NCBI RefSeq assembly: GCF_028369295.1
Contig: NZ_JAQMYP010000007.1
Location: forward strand, 62,001 to 126,000
DNA from: Streptomyces sp. HD
Lineage (GTDB): Bacteria; Actinomycetota; Actinomycetes; Streptomycetales; Streptomycetaceae
DNA length: 64,000 bases
Direction: 5' to 3'
This document shows, piece by piece, positions 9,067 through 18,319 of the stretch. Made by a program: the position numbers and the translations under genes. Under the pieces are notes generated by a model. That model was not told the DNA's origin. It worked only from the letters and a program-made list of their open reading frames with translations, and searched no databases. The stretch's first letter is position 1. Every line of letters begins with the position of its first letter.

Positions 9067-10707
9067 GTGACTGCCACCCTCGTCGTCAAGAACCTCGCCG
9101 CCGGCCACGGCGACCGCTCCCTGTTCAGCGGGCTCGACCTCGTCGTCGCGCCCGGAGACGTGATCGGCCTGGTCGGGGCCAACGGTGCGGGCAAGTCCAC
9201 CCTGCTCCGCCTGCTCGCCGGGCTCACCGGGCCGGAGGAGGGCGAGCTGCGGCTGTCCCCGCCGACGGCGACCGTCGGTCACCTTCCGCAGGAGCCGGAG
9301 CGGCGGCCCGGCGAGACCGTACGGCAGTTCCTGGCCCGCCGCACCGGAGTCGCCGAGGCCCAGCGTGTGATGGACGAGGCGACACAGGCCCTCGTGGACG
9401 GCGCGCCGGGCGCGGACGACGCGTACGCCACGAGCCTGGAGCGCTGGCTCGACCTGGGCGGCGCCGACCTCGACGAGCGGGCCGAGGAGGTCGCCGACTC
9501 GCTGGGCCTGGCCGTGGACCTGGACCAGCCGATGACGTCCCTGTCCGGCGGCCAGGCGGCCCGCGCAGGACTGGCCTCGCTGCTGCTCTCCCGTTACGAC
9601 GTCTTCCTGCTGGACGAGCCGACGAACGACCTCGACCTCGACGGCCTGGAGCGCCTGGAACGCTTCGTCTCCGGCCTGCGCGCCGGCACGGTCGTCGTCA
9701 GCCACGACCGCGAGTTCCTCACCCGCACGGTCACCAAGGTCCTCGAACTCGACCTTGCCCAGCAGCAGATCAACCTCTACGGCGGCGGCTACGAGGCCTA
9801 CCTGGAGGAACGCGAGGTGGCCCGTCGGCACGCCCGCGACGACTACGAGGAGTACGCCGACAAGAAGGCCGCCCTCCAGGACCGGGCGCAGACGCAGCGC
9901 TCCTGGATGGACAAGGGCGTCAAGAACGCCCGGCGCAAGGCGAACAACGACAACGACAAGATCGGCCGCAAGTTCCGCAGCGAGGCCAGCGAGAAGCAGG
10001 CCGCGAAGGCCCGCCAGACCCAGCGCATGATCGAGCGCCTGGAAGTCGTCGAGGAGCCGCGCAAGGAGTGGGAACTACGCATGGAGATCGCCTCGGCGCC
10101 CCGCTCGGGCGCGGTGGTCGCGACCCTGCGCGACGCCGAGGTCCGACGCGGCGACTTCACCCTCGGCCCGGTGTCCCTCCAGATCGACTGGGCGGACCGC
10201 GTGGCGGTCACGGGCGCCAACGGCGCGGGCAAGTCCACACTGCTGGGCGCCCTGCTGGGACGTGTCCCCCTGACCGCGGGCGGGTCGACGCTCGGCTCCG
10301 GCGTCCTGATCGGCGAGGTCGACCAGGCCCGCAAGCTGTTCCACGGCGAGGAATCCCTGCTGGACGCCTTCTGCGCGGCCGTCCCGGACACCGAACCGTC
10401 CGAAGTACGCACCCTCCTGGCCAAGTTCGGCCTGAAGAGGGACCACGTCCTGCGCTCCGCGGCCACCCTCTCCCCGGGCGAACGCACCCGCGCCGCCCTC
10501 GCCCTCCTCCAGGGCAGGGGCGTCAACCTCCTCGTCCTGGACGAGCCCACCAACCACCTGGACCTGCCGGCCATCGAGCAACTGGAATCGGCCCTGGACG
10601 CCTACGAGGGCACCCTGCTCCTGGTCACCCACGACCGGCGCATGCTCGACGCGGTCCACGTCACCCGCCGCCTGGAGATCGCCGACGGCAAGGTGACCGA
10701 ACGCTAG
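9067..10707 (+). CDS. ABC-F family ATPase (ribosome-associated type)
   Basis: A 546-residue soluble protein with two ATPase domains and no membrane part, the ABC-F layout of translation factors such as EttA and antibiotic ribosome-protection proteins. Walker A motifs are GANGAGKST at 37-45 and again near 380. Signatures are LSGGQ in the first half and LSPGE in the second. Walker B plus D-loop motifs are LLDEPTNDLD and VLDEPTNHLD. A basic, charged linker between the domains (rich in Lys/Arg/Asn) is the P-site tRNA interaction motif region. The GTG at 9067 starts the first domain directly; an upstream in-frame start would add a non-conserved repeat-derived extension. Housekeeping or resistance function cannot be told apart here. 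Confidence 0.9.
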   Translation: MTATLVVKNLAAGHGDRSLFSGLDLVVAPGDVIGLVGANGAGKSTLLRLLAGLTGPEEGELRLSPPTATVGHLPQEPERRPGETVRQFLARRTGVAEAQRVMDEATQALVDGAPGADDAYATSLERWLDLGGADLDERAEEVADSLGLAVDLDQPMTSLSGGQAARAGLASLLLSRYDVFLLDEPTNDLDLDGLERLERFVSGLRAGTVVVSHDREFLTRTVTKVLELDLAQQQINLYGGGYEAYLEEREVARRHARDDYEEYADKKAALQDRAQTQRSWMDKGVKNARRKANNDNDKIGRKFRSEASEKQAAKARQTQRMIERLEVVEEPRKEWELRMEIASAPRSGAVVATLRDAEVRRGDFTLGPVSLQIDWADRVAVTGANGAGKSTLLGALLGRVPLTAGGSTLGSGVLIGEVDQARKLFHGEESLLDAFCAAVPDTEPSEVRTLLAKFGLKRDHVLRSAATLSPGERTRAALALLQGRGVNLLVLDEPTNHLDLPAIEQLESALDAYEGTLLLVTHDRRMLDAVHVTRRLEIADGKVTER

Positions 10708-10741
10708 GGGCGCCCGCCGCCGCTCCCGGCCGACTCCGTCA

Positions 10742-10791
10742 CCCCCTGTGACGTCGCTCAGCCTCCCGTGACGCCGCTCAGCCCCTGTGAC
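10742..10791. repeat. Three imperfect 19-20 base tandem copies at a gene 3' end
   Basis: The end of the serine hydrolase gene (GTGAC with CGCTCAGCC, read on +) is repeated about three times at roughly 19-20 base spacing. Only the last copy is inside the gene and carries its stop codon; the others lie downstream. It looks like local slippage. Confidence 0.5.
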
Positions 10792-11983
10792 CCAGCAGGG
10801 AGCAGACGAAGTTCTCCTGTACGGCGCGCAGTTGCCGCAGCAGAGCGGGTTGCATGGTCTCGTTGATCTGCGTGGTCGTGGAGAAGGTCAGCGACCGGCG
10901 GCCGTCCGGCGTGGCCGCGATCAGCTGTGTGTAGCCGGGTGTGTTACCGGTGTGCCCCAGCACCACACCGCACCGGGTCGTGTACCGGAAGACGCCGAGG
11001 CCCGCGTCGTTGCGCCCCGGCCCGGCGGGATCGGACGCGGCCCCGGGAACCCAGCGCCGCTGCTCCCGTACGACGTCGCGGTCGCGGCCGTACAGCCGGC
11101 CACCCACGTAGCCGCGCACGAAGCGGGTCAGGTCGGCGGGCGTGGAGACCATGCCGCCCGACGCCCAGGCGCCGGACAGGCTGAGGAGCTCGCTGACGTC
11201 CGCCGGTACCGCGGGCGGGCTCACGTCGTAGCCGTGCAGATGGGGCGTCGGCAACCGGAACCCCTGCGGCAGGCTGGTCCGGCGCAGTCCGAGCGGCCGG
11301 TACACCAGGTCGTCCAGCAGCCGCTCGTAGGGGACGCGGGTCGCCGCCTCGGCCATCAGGGCCACGGCGATGTTGTCGGAGTCGGAGTACTGGTACCGCG
11401 AGCCCGGCGGGAACCGCAGCTGCCGGTCGGCGACGTGGTCGAGCGGTCGGCGGGGGTCGAAGTGGTGCTGGGGGTCGGCGAGAAGGGTGTTGAGGAACGT
11501 CGGTGCCTCGACGAAGTCGGGCAGGCCACTGGTGTGGTTCAGCAGCTGGCGCAGCGTCACGGAACCCCAGGCCGGCGGTAGCTGGGGCAGCCGCTCGCGC
11601 AGGGTGTCGTCGAGACTCAGATAGCGACGGTCGACCAGGGCCAGCGCCACCGCCCCGCTGAACGCCTTGGCCGTACTGGCGACGCGCATGTGGTCGTCCG
11701 GCTCGGGCCCGCGCCCGCTGCCCAGCTCCGCGACACCGGCCCGCACGACCCGGCTTCCCTTGCCGTCGCGCAGAACGGCGATGACGCCCGGCGGGCCACC
11801 CGGCGCACGGACCAGCTCGTCCAGCTGCTGCTGAAGGGAGTCATGGGGCTGCGGTCGGGGCTCCGAGGCGGTGCCCGCGGCGGCCGGGGACAGCGTGCAC
11901 AGCAGGGTCAGGCAGACGGTGATGAGAGAGACCGCCCCCAGACGGGGCCCGAACGGGGGACGGTGGCGCAACGGGGTCGGCAT
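10778..11983 (-). CDS. Secreted serine hydrolase of the beta-lactamase / DD-carboxypeptidase family
   Basis: A 401-residue exported enzyme of the class C beta-lactamase-like fold. Signal peptide about 1-36 (LITVCLTLLCTLSPAAAG). The active-site SxxK is STAK (Ser103, Lys106), the second motif is YSD in QYSDSDNIAV (Tyr acts as base), and the third is HTGNTPGY, replacing KTG as in DD-peptidases of the Streptomyces R61 type. Likely a D-alanyl-D-alanine carboxypeptidase or esterase acting on the cell wall. The start is preceded by GGAGAG. A stand-alone gene; tandem copies of its last codons lie just after the stop. Confidence 0.85.
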   Translation of the reverse strand: MPTPLRHRPPFGPRLGAVSLITVCLTLLCTLSPAAAGTASEPRPQPHDSLQQQLDELVRAPGGPPGVIAVLRDGKGSRVVRAGVAELGSGRGPEPDDHMRVASTAKAFSGAVALALVDRRYLSLDDTLRERLPQLPPAWGSVTLRQLLNHTSGLPDFVEAPTFLNTLLADPQHHFDPRRPLDHVADRQLRFPPGSRYQYSDSDNIAVALMAEAATRVPYERLLDDLVYRPLGLRRTSLPQGFRLPTPHLHGYDVSPPAVPADVSELLSLSGAWASGGMVSTPADLTRFVRGYVGGRLYGRDRDVVREQRRWVPGAASDPAGPGRNDAGLGVFRYTTRCGVVLGHTGNTPGYTQLIAATPDGRRSLTFSTTTQINETMQPALLRQLRAVQENFVCSLLGHRG

Positions 11984-12107
11984 CGGCTCTCCTGAGCGGC
12001 GGCGGACACAGGACTGGGCGTCCAGCCTTGCCCGCCCGCATCCGGGCGGCCGCTCGTGCTACTGCACTTGGCGCAACAGGCCGCCCTGGCCCGCCGGATG
12101 GTCCGGA

Positions 12108-12677
12108 TCATCCACACGATCCGGATCGGCGCAGCCGCGTCGCCAGGCTCGGATAGTCGACGACGAAGCCGTCGTCGTCGAACTCGATGTCACTGCGGAA
12201 GTCGCCCGAGACGAAGCGGATCCGGCCCGGCTCCAGATGCGTGTAGGTCTGCCGTGACGGCAGCACGGTCAGATCCGGCACCGACACCCAAGCCATCCGC
12301 AACTCCCGTTCCCCGGGCGCCCGATGGAGCCCGTGCCGCAGCACCGGCATCGTGTTGGTGAGCGGACACAGGCCGAGATCGCAGTCGAGGGCGCCGTCGA
12401 CCTCGGGCAGCCGCTCACCGTTCGCCGTCCACCGACCCGCTCCGTCGTGCCGCAGATCGAGCGTGCGCACGCCGCCCGCGGACTCGACGCCAACGGACAG
12501 CCGACGCGTCACGAAACGGTTCCCCGTGTCGAGTTCGTACGAGATCCAGTACGGCTCCGGCGTCGTCCCGACCGCCCGGCCGCGGGCCCGCAGGACATCG
12601 CCGCCGAGCTCGGTCCAGGCGGTCTCGATGCCCTTGCTCTCCGACACTTCCCAGGTGATGACACGCGATGTCGGCAT
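12108..12677 (-). CDS. Putative glycolipid-binding domain protein (PF06475-like)
   Basis: A 189-residue all-beta protein without signal peptide. The pattern matches the glycolipid-binding family: an early TAWTEL, the central segment LDLRHDGAGRWTANGERL, and LDCDLGLCPLTNTMPVLR, which is the best-conserved block I recall for PF06475. No enzyme residues are evident, and ligand binding is inferred only from the family name. It lies downstream of tex on the same strand but is separated from it by a strong terminator hairpin (12697-12740), so it has its own promoter in about 20 bases or reads through. Confidence 0.75.
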   Translation of the reverse strand: MPTSRVITWEVSESKGIETAWTELGGDVLRARGRAVGTTPEPYWISYELDTGNRFVTRRLSVGVESAGGVRTLDLRHDGAGRWTANGERLPEVDGALDCDLGLCPLTNTMPVLRHGLHRAPGERELRMAWVSVPDLTVLPSRQTYTHLEPGRIRFVSGDFRSDIEFDDDGFVVDYPSLATRLRRSGSCG

Positions 12678-12696
12678 GCGGTCACCTTACGGGCGA

Positions 12697-12740
12697 ACGG
12701 GCCCGGACCCTCCGAGTCGTACCGGAGGGTCCGGGCCCGT
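12697..12740. terminator. Strong 18-bp hairpin downstream of tex
   Basis: A perfect 18-base stem (12697-12714 with 12723-12740, GC-rich) with an 8-base loop. It lies 60 bases past the tex stop on the minus strand. There is no U-tract, which is usual for Streptomyces terminators. Confidence 0.8.
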
Positions 12741-12800
12741 GTGTCGCGTCAGCACCGCCCTGGCCCGCCGCGCGGGCTCAGGCTTGCCCTGCGTGCCGGT

Positions 12801-15194
12801 TCAGCGCTTGCCCTGCTTGGGGTCGAGGAGACCCGCGCGGCGCAGCGCGTCGGCCATGGCGCTGTTGGCCGGAGGCGCAGCCTGGCGCGAACCGCCACCT
12901 CGGCTACCACCGCCACCGCCACCGCCGCCGCGGCCCTGCCGCTGCTGAGGCGGACGCCCGCCGCGCTGGCGACGCTCGCCGCCGCCCCCGCCCTGCTGCT
13001 GGCCCTGCGGGGCCGCCTCGTCGTCGAGCCGCAGCGTCAGGGAGATCCGCTTGCGCGGAATGTCGATGTCGAGGACCTTCACCTTGACGATGTCACCGGG
13101 CTTGACCACGTCGCGCGGGTCCTTCACGAATGTCTTCGACATCGCCGAGACGTGCACCAGCCCGTCCTGGTGGACACCGATGTCCACGAATGCCCCGAAG
13201 GCCGCCACGTTCGTCACGACACCCTCCAGGACCATCCCGGACGCAAGGTCGGAGATCTTCTCGACGCCCTCCTTGAAGGTGGCCGTCTTGAAGGCGGGAC
13301 GCGGGTCGCGCCCGGGCTTCTCCAGCTCCTTGAGGATGTCCGTGACGGTCGGCAGACCGAAGGTCTCGTCCACGAAGTCGTTCGGCTTCAGCGAGCGCAG
13401 CACGCCCGTGTTGCCGATGAGCGCGGCCACCTCCTGACCCGACGTCTTCACCATGCGCCGTACGACCGGGTAGGCCTCCGGGTGCACGCTGGACGCGTCC
13501 AGCGGGTCGTCGCCGCCACGGATGCGCAGGAAGCCCGCGCACTGCTCGTACGCCTTCGGGCCGAGCCGTGCCACGTTCTTCAGCTGAGAGCGGGACGTGA
13601 ACGGTCCGTTGGCGTCCCGGTGGGACACGATGTTCTCGGCGAGCCCGGAGGTGATGCCGGAGACGCGCGCGAGGAGCGGCGCGGAGGCGGTGTTGACGTC
13701 GACACCGACGCCGTTCACACAGTCCTCCACCACCGCGTCCAGCGAGCGCGACAGCTTCACCTCGGACAGGTCGTGCTGGTACTGGCCGACACCGATCGAC
13801 TTGGGGTCGATCTTCACCAGCTCGGCGAGCGGGTCCTGCAGCCGCCGGGCGATGGACACCGCGCCGCGCAGCGAGACGTCCATGTCGGGCAGCTCCTGCG
13901 AGGCGAAGGCCGATGCCGAGTACACGGAGGCACCCGCCTCGGACACCATCACCTTCGTCAGCTTCAACTCCGGGTGCTTGGTGATGAGTTCACCGGCGAG
14001 CTTGTCGGTTTCGCGGGAGGCCGTGCCGTTTCCGATCGCGACCAGGTCGACCGAGTGCTCCTTCGCCAGCCGCGCCAGCTTGGCGATGGCCTCGTCCCAC
14101 TTGTTGGCAGGGACGTGCGGGTAGATGACGTCGGTGGCCATGACCTTGCCGGTCGCGTCGACCACGGCGACCTTCACACCCGTACGGAAGCCCGGGTCCA
14201 GGCCGAGCGTCGCGCGCGTGCCTGCGGGCGCGGCGAGCAGCAGGTCACGCAGGTTGGCCGCGAACACGCCCACGGCCTCGTCCTCGGCGGCCGTCCGCAG
14301 CCGCAGCCGCAGGTCGATGCCGAGGTGGACGAGGATGCGCGTCCGCCAGGCCCAGCGAACCGTGTCCGTCAGCCACTTGTCGGCGGGGCGACCACGCTCG
14401 GCGATCCCGAACTTGTGGGCGACGATCCCCTCGTACGACGAGGGCCCGTCGACGGCCTCCTCCGGCTCCAGGACGAGGTCGAGAACCTCCTCCTTCTCCC
14501 CGCGGAGCATGGCGAGGATCCGGTGCGAGGGCAGCTCGGTGAACGGCTCGGCGAAGTCGAAGTAGTCGGAGAACTTCGCGCCCGCCTCCTCCTTGCCCTC
14601 CCGTACCTTGGCGGCCAGCCGCCCGCGCACCCACATGCGCTCACGCAGCTCGCCGATCAGGTCGGCGTCCTCCGAGAACCGCTCGGTGAGGATCGCCCGG
14701 GCACCATCGAGGGCGGCCTGCGGATCGGCGACGCCCTTGTCGGCGTCGACGAACGCGGCGGCAGCCGCCAGCGGGTCGACGCCCGGGTCGCCGAGCAGCC
14801 CTTCGGCGAGCGGCTCAAGCCCGGCCTCCCGGGCGATCTGCGCCTTGGTCCGCCGCTTGGGCTTGTACGGCAGATAGATGTCCTCAAGCCGTGCCTTGGT
14901 CTCGGCGCCGCGGATCCGCGCCTCCAGTTCCTCGGTCAGCTTGCCCTGCTCACGCACCGAGTCGAGGATCGCCGTCCGCCGCTCCTCAAGCTCCCGCAGA
15001 TAGCGCAGCCGCTCCTCGACCGTGCGCAGCTGCGCATCGTCGAGCATCTCGGTCGCTTCCTTGCGGTAGCGGGCGATGAAGGGCACCGTCGAACCGCCGT
15101 CGAGCAGCTCCACGGCAGCTTTCACCTGCCGCTCCCGTACGCCGAGCTCCGCGGCGATCCTGCCTTCGATGGACCCTACGAGGGGTGTCGTCAC
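12801..15194 (-). CDS. tex: Tex-family RNA-binding transcription accessory protein
   Basis: A 797-residue cytoplasmic protein. Order: N-terminal helical Tex domain ([25 protein letters not shown], then [14 protein letters not shown]), YqgF/RuvX-like RNase H fold around [17 protein letters not shown], helix-hairpin-helix repeats ([17 protein letters not shown]), and an S1 RNA-binding domain near residues 650-730 ([31 protein letters not shown]). After S1 comes a low-complexity tail of Gly, Arg and Gln, then a short conserved end, [14 protein letters not shown] start at GTG 15194 with GGGACGGGA upstream; a GTG at 15215 has no ribosome-binding site. Tex acts in transcription and RNA metabolism and is normally not essential. 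Confidence 0.95.
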   Translation of the reverse strand: MTTPLVGSIEGRIAAELGVRERQVKAAVELLDGGSTVPFIARYRKEATEMLDDAQLRTVEERLRYLRELEERRTAILDSVREQGKLTEELEARIRGAETKARLEDIYLPYKPKRRTKAQIAREAGLEPLAEGLLGDPGVDPLAAAAAFVDADKGVADPQAALDGARAILTERFSEDADLIGELRERMWVRGRLAAKVREGKEEAGAKFSDYFDFAEPFTELPSHRILAMLRGEKEEVLDLVLEPEEAVDGPSSYEGIVAHKFGIAERGRPADKWLTDTVRWAWRTRILVHLGIDLRLRLRTAAEDEAVGVFAANLRDLLLAAPAGTRATLGLDPGFRTGVKVAVVDATGKVMATDVIYPHVPANKWDEAIAKLARLAKEHSVDLVAIGNGTASRETDKLAGELITKHPELKLTKVMVSEAGASVYSASAFASQELPDMDVSLRGAVSIARRLQDPLAELVKIDPKSIGVGQYQHDLSEVKLSRSLDAVVEDCVNGVGVDVNTASAPLLARVSGITSGLAENIVSHRDANGPFTSRSQLKNVARLGPKAYEQCAGFLRIRGGDDPLDASSVHPEAYPVVRRMVKTSGQEVAALIGNTGVLRSLKPNDFVDETFGLPTVTDILKELEKPGRDPRPAFKTATFKEGVEKISDLASGMVLEGVVTNVAAFGAFVDIGVHQDGLVHVSAMSKTFVKDPRDVVKPGDIVKVKVLDIDIPRKRISLTLRLDDEAAPQGQQQGGGGGERRQRGGRPPQQRQGRGGGGGGGGSRGGGSRQAAPPANSAMADALRRAGLLDPKQGKR

Positions 15195-15298
15195 GATCCC
15201 GTCCCGCCTTTTCACTGAGGTTGCGCGGCAATTGTGGCAGGTGACACCGACAACCGGGGATCAGGGCACCAACCCGGCCCGTCGCGGGTGGGACGAAT

Positions 15299-15430
15299 TC
15301 AGGCCCGGCGACTGCGAGTGCTTCCCGAGGCGCCGCCGAAGAGCCGGGCGAGAGCCCGGAACGGCAACGTCACCACGGTGGCGATGGCGCCGCCGATCTG
15401 CCGCAACACATCTGCGATTGCACGGAACAC
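15299..15430 (-). CDS. LPFR-motif small protein
   Basis: A 43-residue basic, amphipathic micro-protein. It begins MFRAIADVLRQIGG, continues with a hydrophobic IATVVTLPFR segment holding the LPFR motif, and ends RLFGGASGSTRSRRA. Nearly identical short proteins occur widely in Streptomyces. The GTG at 15430 has GGAGAGG about 8 bases upstream; another GTG at 15439 would add three residues. The single hydrophobic-amphipathic helix and basic tail suggest membrane-surface association, but the function is unknown. It lies upstream of tex on the same strand, with a 104-base gap, and could be co-transcribed with it. Confidence 0.82.
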   Translation of the reverse strand: MFRAIADVLRQIGGAIATVVTLPFRALARLFGGASGSTRSRRA

Positions 15431-15521
15431 GCGATTCACCTCTCCTCAGCCGTCACGATGACCGACTGAGGACCGGGTACCGCACCTTGGGCACGCCATG
15501 CAGCGCAAACGCCGGTCGGGT

Positions 15522-15680
15522 CTTTCAGCCCGTCCGGCGTTTGAGGACAAGGCCCTTCAGGGGCCGTAGCGGGGGTCTGGGTGCGCAGCCCCCAGGAGGG
15601 GCCGGGGTCGAAGGGGCCGAGCCCCTGGAGGATGGGACGGGTAGGGGCGGCGGGGGCGAAAAACCGGTCCGCGCACCCCG
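15522..15680. repeat. Dispersed Streptomyces intergenic repeat (CAGCCCGTCCGGCGTTTGAG type)
   Basis: The stretch beginning TTTCAGCCCGTCCGGCGTT and running through GGCCCTTCAGGGGCC and a run of GGGG/CCCC words is a familiar non-coding Streptomyces repeat, usually placed after genes. It fills the gap between the LPFR gene and the SCO6745-type gene. It contains short palindromes that could act in termination. Confidence 0.65.
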
Positions 15681-15685
15681 ACAGT

Positions 15686-16555
15686 TCACCCCCGGCCGAG
15701 CAGATCCACCGGAAACGCCCCAGCCCCCACCACGGCCCGAGCAAACCCCGCACCCAGCTCAGTCAGCCGAGCAACCCCCTCCACCCCAAGGTGGGCATAC
15801 GGCCCCCGATCCAGCCGATCCGTCTCGGCCTCGATCTCCTCACGCAGCGCAACACCCGCCGGCGTCAAATCCCCCGCACCATCCAGCAACCCCCGCTCCC
15901 GCAGCCGCCCACACGCCGCATCCCAGTCCTCCTGAGCCCAGCCACGCGTGGTGAACACCCACTTCGGCGCCATGCCCTTACCGGTCGCGGTATGCGTCAC
16001 CACGGCCTCCAGCCCATCGAGCCCAGCCGCCATCAACACGGCCAGATGCCCGTCCCCCCGATGCTCACGCAGCAACGTGGCGGCATGGAAGTACGCCAGA
16101 TGCGGCTCCTCGGGCACCGTCAGATCCGCATGCGCCGAGTACAACGGCCGAGCACTGCGCGAACACGCCTCGGCCGCCCGAAGCGCCAGCCGCGCGGCCT
16201 CGCCCATCTCCGCCGACGCCACCGCGTCCTCACCGAGCAACCGCCGCAACGCCCCGTCGACCGCACGCGCGCGTGCCGCCAGCACCTCCCCGGGCGAGGC
16301 GACGGCCCAGACCGCAGGGACGTGCCGCGCCACCAACTCGTACTTGTAGTTGTAGAACGTCGCCGTCACCGCCCCCGCACCCACCGCTCCCATCGCGGCT
16401 GCCCGCACCGCGAAGTTGACGGCCCGGGGGTGCGTGATCCCGATGGCGGCGCATTCCTTGCCCAGCTCGGGAGCGAAGTACGACGTCGCGTGCAGGGAGT
16501 TGAGCACGTTGTGGCAGCGGCGCCCGGCACGGGGTTCGAGGACGGCAGTAGTCAT
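15686..16555 (-). CDS. SCO6745-family protein, unknown function
   Basis: A 289-residue alpha-helical cytoplasmic protein of an actinobacterial family with no known activity. The N-terminal part CHNVLNSLHATSYFAPE and the central GHLAVLMAAGLDGLEAVVTH followed by KWVFTTRGW are recognisable family blocks. The C-terminal third (WDAACGRLRERGLLDGAGDLTPAG) resembles a winged-helix or MarR-like segment, suggesting an origin from DNA-binding proteins. It is divergent from the GlxA-type regulator gene across 115 bases, so one may control the other. A role in DNA binding is only an inference. Confidence 0.75.
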   Translation of the reverse strand: MTTAVLEPRAGRRCHNVLNSLHATSYFAPELGKECAAIGITHPRAVNFAVRAAAMGAVGAGAVTATFYNYKYELVARHVPAVWAVASPGEVLAARARAVDGALRRLLGEDAVASAEMGEAARLALRAAEACSRSARPLYSAHADLTVPEEPHLAYFHAATLLREHRGDGHLAVLMAAGLDGLEAVVTHTATGKGMAPKWVFTTRGWAQEDWDAACGRLRERGLLDGAGDLTPAGVALREEIEAETDRLDRGPYAHLGVEGVARLTELGAGFARAVVGAGAFPVDLLGRG

Positions 16556-16670
16556 GCCCGGCAGGTTACCAACCGCTTGGTACGCCGCTCCCGTGCGCGC
16601 GAGCCCATGGCAGAAAAGGTGGGAAGCTCGTCATTGCCGCCACCCGTCCCCGCCCCGAAGAATCGACGGC

Positions 16671-17630
16671 ATGGCACACCGAACCGTTCTCTTCGTCCTC
16701 TTCGACGACGTGCAGAGCCTCGATGTCACCGGGCCGCTGGAGGTCTTCGCGGGGGCCGAGAAGCACACTCCGGGCACGTATCGGATCCGTACGGCCACCC
16801 TGGACGGCGCTCCCGTGCGCACCTCCAGCGGCCTGACCGTCGTACCGGACCACTCCCTCACCGACACCCAGGACCCGCACACCCTCGTCGTCCCGGGCGG
16901 CAACGGCACTCGCAACCCCGATCCGGCCCTCACCGACTGGCTGCGCGAGCACGGCCCCCGGGCCGAACGCCTGGTCTCCGTCTGCACCGGCGCGATCCTG
17001 CTCGCCGCCGCGGGCCTGCTGGACGGACGCCGGGCCACGACCCACTGGGCGTACTGCGACAAGCTCGCCCGCGACCACCCGGCCGTCGAGGTCGACCCGG
17101 ACCCCATCTTTGTGCGGGACGGCCACGTCGCCACCTCCGCCGGCGTGACCTCGGGCATCGACCTCGCCCTCGCCCTGGTCGAGGAGGACCTGGGCCGCGA
17201 CGTGGCCCTCAACCTGGCCCGCCACCTGGTCGTCTTCCTGCGCCGACCCGGAAACCAGGCCCAGTTCAGCGCCCAGCTGGCCGCCCAGACAGCGCAGCGC
17301 GAGCCGCTCAGGGAGGTCCAGCGCTGGATCACCGAGCACCCCGACGACGATTTGACGGTCGACTCACTGGCCGCCCGCGCGACCCTCTCGCCGCGTCACT
17401 TCGCCCGCGCCTTCCAGAGCGAGACGGGCATGACCCCCGGCCGGTACGTCGACCGCGTCCGCCTCGAACACGCCCGCCGCCTTCTGGAGGACACGCACGA
17501 CGGCGTCGAGGAGATCTCCCGCGCCTGCGGCTACGGCACCCCCGAAGCCATGCGGCGCGCCTTCGTCAAGAGCCTCGGGACGGCCCCGGCCGAGTACCGC
17601 CGCCGCTTCCGCCCCACGACCGTCCACTGA
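16671..17630 (+). CDS. GlxA-family transcriptional regulator (DJ-1/PfpI domain plus AraC HTH)
   Basis: A 319-residue regulator. Residues 1-190 are a class I glutamine-amidotransferase-like DJ-1/PfpI domain (LFVLFDDVQSLDVTGPLEVF, then SVCTGAILLAAAGLLDGRRATTHW with Cys105 at the nucleophile elbow). Residues 215-319 carry two AraC helix-turn-helix units (SLAARATLSPRHFARAFQSETG and EEISRACGYGTPEAMRRAFVKSLG). The start ATG 16671 opens the first strand of the domain. The next gene encodes a free-standing DJ-1/PfpI enzyme, which it probably controls in response to a small ligand. Confidence 0.92.
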   Translation: MAHRTVLFVLFDDVQSLDVTGPLEVFAGAEKHTPGTYRIRTATLDGAPVRTSSGLTVVPDHSLTDTQDPHTLVVPGGNGTRNPDPALTDWLREHGPRAERLVSVCTGAILLAAAGLLDGRRATTHWAYCDKLARDHPAVEVDPDPIFVRDGHVATSAGVTSGIDLALALVEEDLGRDVALNLARHLVVFLRRPGNQAQFSAQLAAQTAQREPLREVQRWITEHPDDDLTVDSLAARATLSPRHFARAFQSETGMTPGRYVDRVRLEHARRLLEDTHDGVEEISRACGYGTPEAMRRAFVKSLGTAPAEYRRRFRPTTVH

Positions 17631-17683
17631 ACCGGCCCAGGCCCGGCCGAAGCCCCGCCTCAGCTCCTCGGAAAGGGAAATCC

Positions 17684-18319
17684 ATGCAGATCGCGATGGT
17701 CCTGTACGACCGCTTCACCGCCCTCGACATCATCGGGCCCTACGAGGTCCTGAGCCGTGTCCCGGACGTGCAGGTCGACTTCGTCGCCGCGCAGGCCGGA
17801 CCCGTACGCGCCGACACCGGGTTCCTCGCCATCACGGCGGACAAGGCCCTGGCCGAGGTGCCGCACCCCGATGTCGTCGTGGTGCCGGGCGGCCCCGGAA
17901 CCCCCACCGAGATGGCGAACGAGACCTTCCTGAAGTGGCTCAGGACGGCCGACTCCACCAGCACCTGGACGACTTCCGTCTGCTCGGGCTCGCTGCTGCT
18001 CGCCGCCGCAGGCCTGCTGGAGGGTCGCCGCGCCACTTCCCACTGGCTCACCCTCGACCACCTGCCGCACTACGGCGCCGAGCCCACGGGTGAGCGCGTG
18101 GTGTTCGACGGCAAGTACCTCACCGCGGCCGGTGTCTCCGCGGGCATCGACATGGGCCTGACCCTGGTCGGGAAGATCGCCGGCGACGAACACGCCCAGG
18201 CCGTACAGCTGTTGACCGAGTACGACCCACAGCCGCCCTACGACGCGGGCTCCCCGCAGAAGGCGCCCGCCCATCTCGTGGAGGAGTTCCGCACCGACAG
18301 CCGCTTCAGCCTGACGTAG
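17684..18319 (+). CDS. DJ-1/PfpI-family enzyme, isonitrile hydratase-like
   Basis: A 211-residue cytoplasmic protein. The nucleophile elbow is SVCSGSLLLAAAGLLEGRRAT with Cys100, and Asp15 in ALDIIGPYEV matches the second residue needed by Pseudomonas isonitrile hydratase (Asp17/Cys101 there, from memory). Length and the pattern HWLTLDHLPHYGAEP also fit that group, so hydration of an isonitrile or a related small molecule is possible, with other DJ-1 activities as alternatives. It lies 53 bases after the GlxA regulator with AAGGGAAA before the ATG. Its end overlaps the convergent crotonase gene by 14 bases. Confidence 0.83.
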   Translation: MQIAMVLYDRFTALDIIGPYEVLSRVPDVQVDFVAAQAGPVRADTGFLAITADKALAEVPHPDVVVVPGGPGTPTEMANETFLKWLRTADSTSTWTTSVCSGSLLLAAAGLLEGRRATSHWLTLDHLPHYGAEPTGERVVFDGKYLTAAGVSAGIDMGLTLVGKIAGDEHAQAVQLLTEYDPQPPYDAGSPQKAPAHLVEEFRTDSRFSLT

